A stretch of 7,702 nt of DNA. Source: Candidatus Desantisbacteria bacterium CG1_02_49_89. Lineage in GTDB: Bacteria > Desantisbacteria > UBA1551. The stretch covers positions 1 to 7,702 of the forward strand of contig MNUP01000121.1 in NCBI GenBank assembly GCA_001871075.1, written 5' to 3'. The notes beneath the pieces were generated by a model. That model did not search any database. It saw nothing but the letters and a program-made list of their open reading frames with translations, and had not been told where the DNA came from. The translations under genes were made by a program, and so were the position numbers. This document shows positions 1-5,700 of the stretch, one piece after another; the first letter of the stretch is position 1; every line of letters starts with the position of its first letter.

Positions 1-120
1 AACAGAGAAAACGCCTGATTCCCTGTTGAACATTTCAAATGGAAGAGTGATGAATTCCAAAGAAGCCGCGCTTATGGTCTCGGTCTGGGCAGCCGGAAGC
101 AGTCCCGCATCCGGGTTTTC
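1..120 (-). pseudogene. Frame-shifted continuation of the GH42-like gene, running off the window
   Basis: Shifting the GH42-like gene's frame by one base near 120 opens a stop-free frame that reaches position 1 in complete codons. It reads ENPDAGLLPAAQTETISAAS at first and then continues through LEFITLPFEMFNRESGVFSV. This is ordinary protein composition with codon choice like the rest of the gene, in contrast to the Cys-rich tail in the original frame. Its spacing after the barrel's last strand (TTIWVWERTY) and the pattern E-x-[IV]-[SG]-x-x-[SN]-L-[DE] resemble, from memory, the linker between the barrel and the trimerisation-like domain of GH42 relatives. One extra base in the run around 123-116 (GCGGAAAAC on the minus strand) would explain it. 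This may be a sequencing or assembly error, or a real inactivating mutation. The gene's 3' end lies outside the window. Confidence 0.65.
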
Positions 121-2413
121 CGCGCTGATAACAATACGTGCGCTCCCAGACCCAGATAGTTGTGGCGCCCTGCCCGTGGATCGCTCCCTGCCAGAGCACG
201 TTCCTGACATGCGCGGACGGTATATACCCGAAATCCCTGTCCATGATAAGGTGGTTCTCGGAATTAAAGACCGGCTTGTCTGCAACAGAACGCTGCAGGT
301 CATAAGCCATATTCTCAACCTGCCAGCCGCTGCAATATTCCCCGTCTCTGGCATACCACTTGCAGCAGTCATTACCGTTGATCTGGCTCAATTCCCCGAA
401 CAGCTCAGGGTCGATCCCCCATCCTGTTGTCCCCCTGTCCGCGACCGGGCACCACATCATTATTTTCGCGTGCACGGGCAGGTCCGGTGCGACCTCATGT
501 ATAATATCAGCCATAAATTTGTGCCAGCCCGCGAACCTTTCCGCGTTAAAGACCGCCCAGTCATAATAAACAGGCTTCTCTTTTACATTTGACCCCTGGG
601 CAGGCACATCATCGAAAGAACTATAGCTGGTGCCGTAATTCTTGTTCAGCGTCCCGATACTGCCGTGTTTTTTCTGGAGCCATTCCCTCCACATATTTTT
701 TGTAAATTCGCACTCCCTTGACTCGGTATAGACCGGCTCGTTGGAAAGGCAGACGCTGTGAAGCGCCGGGTGGTCCTTGACCATGGGTATCACGAAACGT
801 ATAAAGTCTTCCAGCACCCTGCGGCTCTCAGGCGCGTCAATGCAGTATTGCAGGAACCCGCCTGAACAGCTCTTTAAATGAGGGTATTTGTTCTTCACCC
901 ACTCCGGAAAATAATGGGGGCTGAGCAGAAGGTTTATCGCGACGTTGTTCGCCTGCGCCCTGTCAGCGACTTTCAGAAAATCCTTCACAGCCGCGTCCGA
1001 GACCTTTCCCTCTGAAGGGAAAACGCTGTTAGGCCCGAACTCGATCTGGATAATGTTAATGCCGTAACCCGGAAATTTTTCAATATCCGCGCGCACCTGC
1101 CCGAATGCCCCGTACCCGGTAAAGAACACCGGGCGGGTCTCAGCCCTGCCTGAAAGGGTCTTTGTGGCTGCAATAAAACAGGGGCCTTCGATCTTTATGG
1201 AGCTGGTTGGCACATACCTTGGCACTTCCAAGACCTTGCGGCCGCCTGCGGCTATTCCGTCCAGGTCCTTTTTTGTTTCTTTAAGCATTGTATCTATTTC
1301 ATCAACCGCGTCCTGTGCCCTCTTGATCTCTCTTTTCGTTAGATCCTGGCTTACATACTTAAGAAAGTTCTCCGCCACTGTCACCGCGACTTTCTGGTAA
1401 GAACAGTCAATCCCTTTGTTCTCCAGATCCTGCGCCAGCACCTTCAAGGCATTATTGTTCTCCTCTAAGCCTGAGATCCTGGCCAGGAGCTTATCTTTCG
1501 CCTGCTCAGCGCTGTAAACAGTGAAAAAAACCTCTTCTTTTTTCTTTCCGGGTGCCCCTGCTGAAAACCTGTAAGCCCCAGCGGAAATATTTTTCGTATT
1601 TAATTGAAGCGTGGTTATGTTCTCACCCTTTTTTATTTCGATCTCCTGTGCCGGGAATTCCGCGTATTTTTTCCCTTCTTTGTCCAGAATACCGAATTCC
1701 AGCTCCGCCTCACCAAGGTCTTTAGCGCTGAGCAGACAGAACTCCGCCTCCAGGCTCTCTCCTATTAAAAATTCATTCTTATTTATTTTCAAAGAACTTT
1801 TATCAGCCGCAGGCCCGGAAAACGGCCTCGCGCGGTAAGAAATGTCCGCTATATCCCCTTCCCCTGATCTTGCCAGGCGCACTTCGTCTATCCACAAACC
1901 TTTTGTGATGCCGTCCACGTCTATCCTCAAAGGCCAGGCAGTTTCTTTACCGGTCCTGAATTCCAGCTCAAACCTTGTCCAGTCAAAGCTGCCTGAAGGA
2001 AACCCTTTTCTGACCGCCCATCCGGGACCTCCGCCGAACCAGGCATTTTCCTGGCTTTCAGCTTTCGCCCGGATAGAAAGGATGTACCCGGTATTAGGCT
2101 CCACAGGTATATCCTGCTGCAGGCCTCCGTATACATGCGGACCAAAATCCGAGGCGCTGGCAAGCCTTACTGCCCTTTTGCCGGAATAATAAACTCCATT
2201 ATCCATGCCGCAGGTTGCTTTGGCATTCCTGGAAATTCCCCAGTTCCAGGAAGCGGGCAGCTCTTCCCCTTCCTCAAAATCGGGATTCCGCACTAAATTT
2301 TCCGCGCGGATAAATTTCAATGGCAACCCTGGCTCCTTTTCTGATCCTGTCCCTTCGGCGCAAACAAGGCTCAGGCATAACACCATAAACCACAAAAAGA
2401 CATTTTTAACCAC
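35..2413 (-). CDS. GH42-like secreted glycosidase (beta-galactosidase type), frame broken near the window edge
   Basis: Predicted exported exo-glycosidase. I choose the GTG at 2413 because AGGGAG at 2425-2420 sits 6 bases upstream and the product then begins VVKNVFLWFMVLCLSLVCA, a normal signal peptide with a plausible cleavage after VCA. A TTG start at 2440 keeps the frame open for 9 more residues but has no ribosome-binding site. Numbering from the GTG: galactose-binding-like module about 39-189 (NLVRNPDFEEG, then WIDEVRLARS); Ig-like domain about 206-303; helical segment about 304-395; catalytic barrel about 420-764. LHSVCLSNEP carries the likely acid/base Glu559 and KPVFNSENH the likely nucleophile Glu719; the 160-residue spacing fits GH42 rather than GH5. 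The last 28 residues before the stop at 37-35 are Cys/Gly/Arg-rich and unlike the rest; they look out of frame (see the entry at 1-120). The substrate is unknown; galactosides are only the family's usual target. Confidence 0.8.
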   Translation of the reverse strand: MVKNVFLWFMVLCLSLVCAEGTGSEKEPGLPLKFIRAENLVRNPDFEEGEELPASWNWGISRNAKATCGMDNGVYYSGKRAVRLASASDFGPHVYGGLQQDIPVEPNTGYILSIRAKAESQENAWFGGGPGWAVRKGFPSGSFDWTRFELEFRTGKETAWPLRIDVDGITKGLWIDEVRLARSGEGDIADISYRARPFSGPAADKSSLKINKNEFLIGESLEAEFCLLSAKDLGEAELEFGILDKEGKKYAEFPAQEIEIKKGENITTLQLNTKNISAGAYRFSAGAPGKKKEEVFFTVYSAEQAKDKLLARISGLEENNNALKVLAQDLENKGIDCSYQKVAVTVAENFLKYVSQDLTKREIKRAQDAVDEIDTMLKETKKDLDGIAAGGRKVLEVPRYVPTSSIKIEGPCFIAATKTLSGRAETRPVFFTGYGAFGQVRADIEKFPGYGINIIQIEFGPNSVFPSEGKVSDAAVKDFLKVADRAQANNVAINLLLSPHYFPEWVKNKYPHLKSCSGGFLQYCIDAPESRRVLEDFIRFVIPMVKDHPALHSVCLSNEPVYTESRECEFTKNMWREWLQKKHGSIGTLNKNYGTSYSSFDDVPAQGSNVKEKPVYYDWAVFNAERFAGWHKFMADIIHEVAPDLPVHAKIMMWCPVADRGTTGWGIDPELFGELSQINGNDCCKWYARDGEYCSGWQVENMAYDLQRSVADKPVFNSENHLIMDRDFGYIPSAHVRNVLWQGAIHGQGATTIWVWERTYCYQRGKPGCGTASGCPDRDHKRGFFGIHHSSI

Positions 2414-2506
2414 GAATTTCTCCCTGCAGCTGCTGCGCAACTTAACGCAGGGACCTTCGGGTCAGAACTGAACCGATGACCCTGCGGCACGGATTCTCAC
2501 GAATTT
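2411..2506 (-). promoter_or_regulatory. Structured 5' leader of the GH42-like gene overlapping its ribosome-binding site
   Basis: On the minus strand a hairpin forms between CGCAGGG (2486-2480) and CCCTGCG (2452-2446), capped by TCGG/CCGA and TCAG/CTGA pairings. The same middle segment CCCTGC (2452-2447) can instead pair with GCAGGG (2427-2422), which contains most of the AGGGAG ribosome-binding site (2425-2420). The two pairings exclude each other, which is the geometry of a translational on/off switch. I recognise no known riboswitch class in it. The region is also flanked by 9-bp direct repeats, so it may instead be an inserted palindromic repeat. Confidence 0.4.
2411..2506. repeat. 9-bp direct repeats CACGAATTT bracketing the palindromic leader
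   Basis: CACGAATTT occurs at 2411-2419 and again at 2498-2506 in the same orientation, with 78 bases holding the hairpin between. Such an arrangement resembles a target-site duplication around a small palindromic insertion. The inner copy includes the GTG start codon of the GH42-like gene, and the ribosome-binding site lies just inside the supposed element. Confidence 0.4.
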
Positions 2507-2511
2507 TAAAC

Positions 2512-2579
2512 TTTAGAGTAGAGCCTTAGGAGTAGACCCTTTAGGGTCGTTTAAATAACGGGGCTAAAGCCCCTACTCC
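2512..2579. repeat. Intergenic palindromic repeat with 14-bp tandem units
   Basis: An outer inverted repeat GGAGTAG (2529-2535) / CTACTCC (2573-2579) encloses two hairpins: GACCCT-TT-AGGGTC (2535-2548) and GGGGC-TAAA-GCCCC (2560-2573). They are joined by an AT-rich spacer with TTTAAA. At the left edge a 14-bp unit is imperfectly repeated (TTTAGAGTAGAGCC at 2512-2525, TTAGGAGTAGACCC at 2526-2539). The cloverleaf-like shape and AT-rich centre are typical of dispersed bacterial intergenic palindromes or miniature transposable elements. Confidence 0.6.
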
Positions 2580-2588
2580 CAAAACAAG

Positions 2589-2684
2589 CAAACCTTCCTC
2601 CATCAAGATCGGCGGATCTACGAAAAGGTTTGTCCTATCCGCCCCGATGACCATCGGGGCGAGACCTCACCCCAAAGGGGCGGG
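2589..2684. repeat. Second intergenic cluster of overlapping hairpins
   Basis: It contains CAAACCTT (2589-2596) / AAGGTTTG (2625-2632), GGCGGAT (2611-2617) / ATCCGCC (2637-2643), GCCCCGATG (2641-2649) / CATCGGGGC (2652-2660), CCCC-AAA-GGGG near 2670-2680, and an outer CCGCCCC (2639-2645) / GGGGCGG (2677-2683). Several arms overlap, so only some can pair at once. It lies downstream of the large hydrolase and could slow or end its transcription or protect its 3' end, but no T-rich tail follows any stem on the minus strand. Confidence 0.55.
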
Positions 2685-2707
2685 CGATAAAATTCCTTGT
2701 TGTTAAT

Positions 2708-2728
2708 TCATAACTCATAACTCATAAT
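2708..2728. repeat. Three tandem copies of a 7-bp unit (TCATAAC)
   Basis: TCATAAC, TCATAAC and TCATAAT follow each other directly, starting 5 bases beyond the stop codon of the large hydrolase. The AT-rich run is typical of slippage-prone intergenic DNA. No function can be assigned. Confidence 0.6.
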
Positions 2729-2733
2729 TATTC

Positions 2734-5700
2734 TTACGGAGCAAAATATATATCTAAAAACCTAGTCGGGTCCTGCCAGTACGCGCCTGTCATATCCCCG
2801 TAAACGTATTCGTCCTCTCTCTCACCCTTCTCGTCCGTGTCACCCGTAATGAACTTGATGCCTATCACCTGGCCGGCTTTCGGCTTGAAACTGAGCTGGG
2901 CCCAGGGGATCGCGGCTTCAATGACCCAGCCGTTTGCGTTTGGCAGGGCAAGCCCTGCAGCTACGATCTTAGAGGCAATTTTAATCTTGCTTAAATCCAG
3001 GCCGGGATGCCCGGGCCCGCCGAACGCCTGCGAAACTTCCTTCAACATCGGCTTGTTGCCGGGGCCTGTGGGCGTGAACACGAATTCAAAATCATCCCCG
3101 TCGAACGTTGAGCCTGAAGCGTTCTTCCCCAGATCCAGATAAAGCCTGTAGTAGTCGCAGTGCTGGAAATCCGCTGTTGCCGCGTCGTTGCAGGAAACAA
3201 AGTCGTCAGTCACGTCAGCCGCGAAATATAAATTGTCCTTATCCCAGGTAACGTAACACACGGATGAAAAATCTTTCGGGTCCTTGTCAGGGTTTGAGCA
3301 TTGCGCAGGCATGTTCAGCGCTATCTTCTGGAAATCCTTCCACTCATCCAGGCTCGCGTCAATTTTCATTGGGGTTTTCGCTATTTTGATAATGGGAAGG
3401 TCTATTACCTGGCTTCCCTTCATCACACCTGCTTCACCCGCGTCGATCACGAAGTGAATATTCGCCGAGGCTTCAGGCGCGCTGATGTTCTCAACGATAA
3501 AGCCAAGGGTTGCCGGGTTTGCGGGCCGCAAAGGCCCGAACCCGAGGTTCGGGGGAGTTGCCTCGTATCCTTTGGGCAGGCTTATCTTCAGCTCTCCCTT
3601 TATTTCCCGGTTCAGGTTATTGGCCGCTTCTATTGAAACCAGCATCCTGTTCGCATCAAGCCTTTTTGTCTTCTGAGCGTTGATCTTCACAGGGCTTACT
3701 CCGGCTATCTTCGCTTTTTCAAGGATAGCCTTTATTTCTGCGGAGTTCCCCTTATCGCTTGAAAGGTACATAACAGCGTCTGAAAGCGGGATGCGGGTTT
3801 TGCCGTCTTTTGTTTCAGGTTTTACAGGGCCTCCCATGATATCAACTATTTTCACGCTGTCAGGCAAAGCAGATATAACCATCTCCGCGCCTTCTGAAAG
3901 GCTCCAGAGAACAAAACACGATCTGCTGCTTTTTTCAAACAAATAGCAGTATATCGAACCGCCAAGGTCCAGTTTCCCCTTGTAATCCAGGCTTTCAAGC
4001 TCCCTGGTCAGATTACAGTATGCCGCAAAAGACGGTTTCGGGGTAAAGTCATTAAAAAGCAGGCCCTGGTTATGCTCAAAGTTCTTTGGGTCAGACCCGC
4101 CGTTTGAGAACATGAACCAGAAATGCTTTTTCAACCCTTCTGCCAATCCGAGAATGTATGTGCGGGGCAGATATTTTCCCTGCAGTTCCTCTGAAATTCC
4201 CACCCAGTTGTCAGCGAACTCAGGCGCGGTTATGTTCGTGGGCCAGCCCATTTCAGTCATCCACAGGTCCTTTTCCTTTCCGTCCCCGAACTTCCTCATT
4301 ACTTCTCTTGCCTTCCTTATCGCGTCAATGTAACCCGCTGACTCAGGCGGGTTCGGGCCCGGCTGGTAGTGGTGTATCGAAGCTACGTCCATATACGGGA
4401 ACCCGCCTGCCTTGAAAACCTGGGTCATATGATTGTATTCAGTGCCGCCCAGCCCGATAACTATGCAGGCCGGGTCTGCCTTGTGCGCCTGTTCATACGC
4501 GACTTTCAATAGATCCGTGTAATCCTGCACAGACCCACCGTTAAAGAAAAGGCAGTTGGGCCAGGGCTCATTCCATATCTCCCACGCCTTGATCTTGCCT
4601 TTGTACCGGCTCACTGTCTCGAAAACATATTTTCCCCATTTATCCAGGTCCTTCGGCGGGAAATCCCCCCATCCGGCGTGCACGCCAGTGGAGATCGGTT
4701 TATAGCCTTTGGGCATCTTCCTTTCCCAGTCAGGCGGGGTTGAAAGAACAGGCATAATATTAATACCGTTCTTGTAAGATTCAACCGTCATCGCGTCGTA
4801 CCCGTCCCACACGAACTTGCCGGGCTGCTGTTCAGCCCATTTCCAGCCCATTCCCCTCCTGTCCCATTTTATGCCTGCAAGGTTACCGAGTGTGTAGTCG
4901 GACATGAAATTGACGCCGAACGGAGAATTGTAATCTAAAGCCGCTCCCTTGTTCGGGGCAATAACCGCCATCCCCATTCTTTTCTTGATCTCCTGGTTGT
5001 CTATCTTAAGGCTAAGGTTTATCCAGTAAAACCCGGGGTTGTCCATCTTCAGCTTGAAATTCGAGCCTGCCTTTCCTTCCCCGAAAACAAACTGTTTTGA
5101 ATCTTCTTTTACCTTCCTGCCGAAGAAATCTAGAATATCCGTGTTCAGGGCCATCTTCCTGCCTTTTAACGCGTCCTTGCCTGCTGCAGCCTCAACCGGC
5201 TCAGTAAGGCGCATGTTCTTCATATAGAAGGAAACTTCCTTGTCCACCGGCACCGCGTAACAAGGCACGTAGAAATTTATCTGCACCATGTTCGAGCGAT
5301 CGCCCTTCAAAGGCAGGGAGATACTCTGCCACTGGTTCGGTTTCAGGCTGCCTACGGACCTTTCAAGCAGTATCTTTTTCTGGTCAACAAACTTCGCTGT
5401 AAGGTAATCTGCGTTCTGTAAAGGATAGATCTCAAACTCAAGCTTCCCAAAATTCGACCAGTCCACAGGAGTTGTGGGGTTCCACATCCAATCAACCCAG
5501 TCCTGCGCAGGCTCTTTTACCAGATAAGTAACTTTAACGACCTGGCCCGATCCATCGGGATCCTTTTCGTACTTGCCCCAGGAATCTCCGTTCGCCATGT
5601 GCTCTTCCTGGAAAGCGTTCAGGTCCTGGAAATTTAGTATATCATCCGATGTCATGAAAGAAACGTCTAAGTTTATTTCCTCTCCGGGTTTGAAGATATT

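Noticed and set aside
26-592. A 188-codon open frame on the plus strand opposite the GH42-like gene.
   Set aside because: It is antisense to a well-supported catalytic domain with recognisable active-site motifs, has no clear ribosome-binding site, and its translation shows no domain.
2351-2413. The GH42-like protein as a lipoprotein.
   Set aside because: The residues before the Cys are L-S-L-V-C, lacking the small residue normally at -1 of a lipobox; an ordinary signal-peptidase cleavage after VCA fits better.
2438-2440. TTG as the start codon of the GH42-like gene.
   Set aside because: No ribosome-binding site precedes it, and the extra residues (MRSSCREKF) would delay the signal peptide; the GTG at 2413 has AGGGAG at the right distance.
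2560-2684. An intrinsic terminator for the large hydrolase.
   Set aside because: Strong GC stems are present but no run of T follows any of them on the minus strand; the nearest is a short TTTT inside another stem-loop.
2441-2733. A tRNA, a small RNA gene or a CRISPR array in the intergenic gap.
   Set aside because: The hairpins lack tRNA landmarks such as a T-loop, there are no regularly spaced repeats with unique spacers, and no promoter-terminator pair is visible.
3523-3553. Palindromes within the large hydrolase: GGGCC/GGCCC and CCCGAACC/GGTTCGGG.
   Set aside because: The encoded residues (PPNLGFGPLRPANPATLGF) fit a normal NEW3-like beta-sandwich, so no insertion is needed; possibly chance in Pro/Gly-rich coding DNA.
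4332-4353. Inverted repeat AACCCGC/GCGGGTT inside the catalytic domain.
   Set aside because: It encodes a loop expected after HHYQPGP in the barrel and stands alone, so coincidence is the simpler reading.
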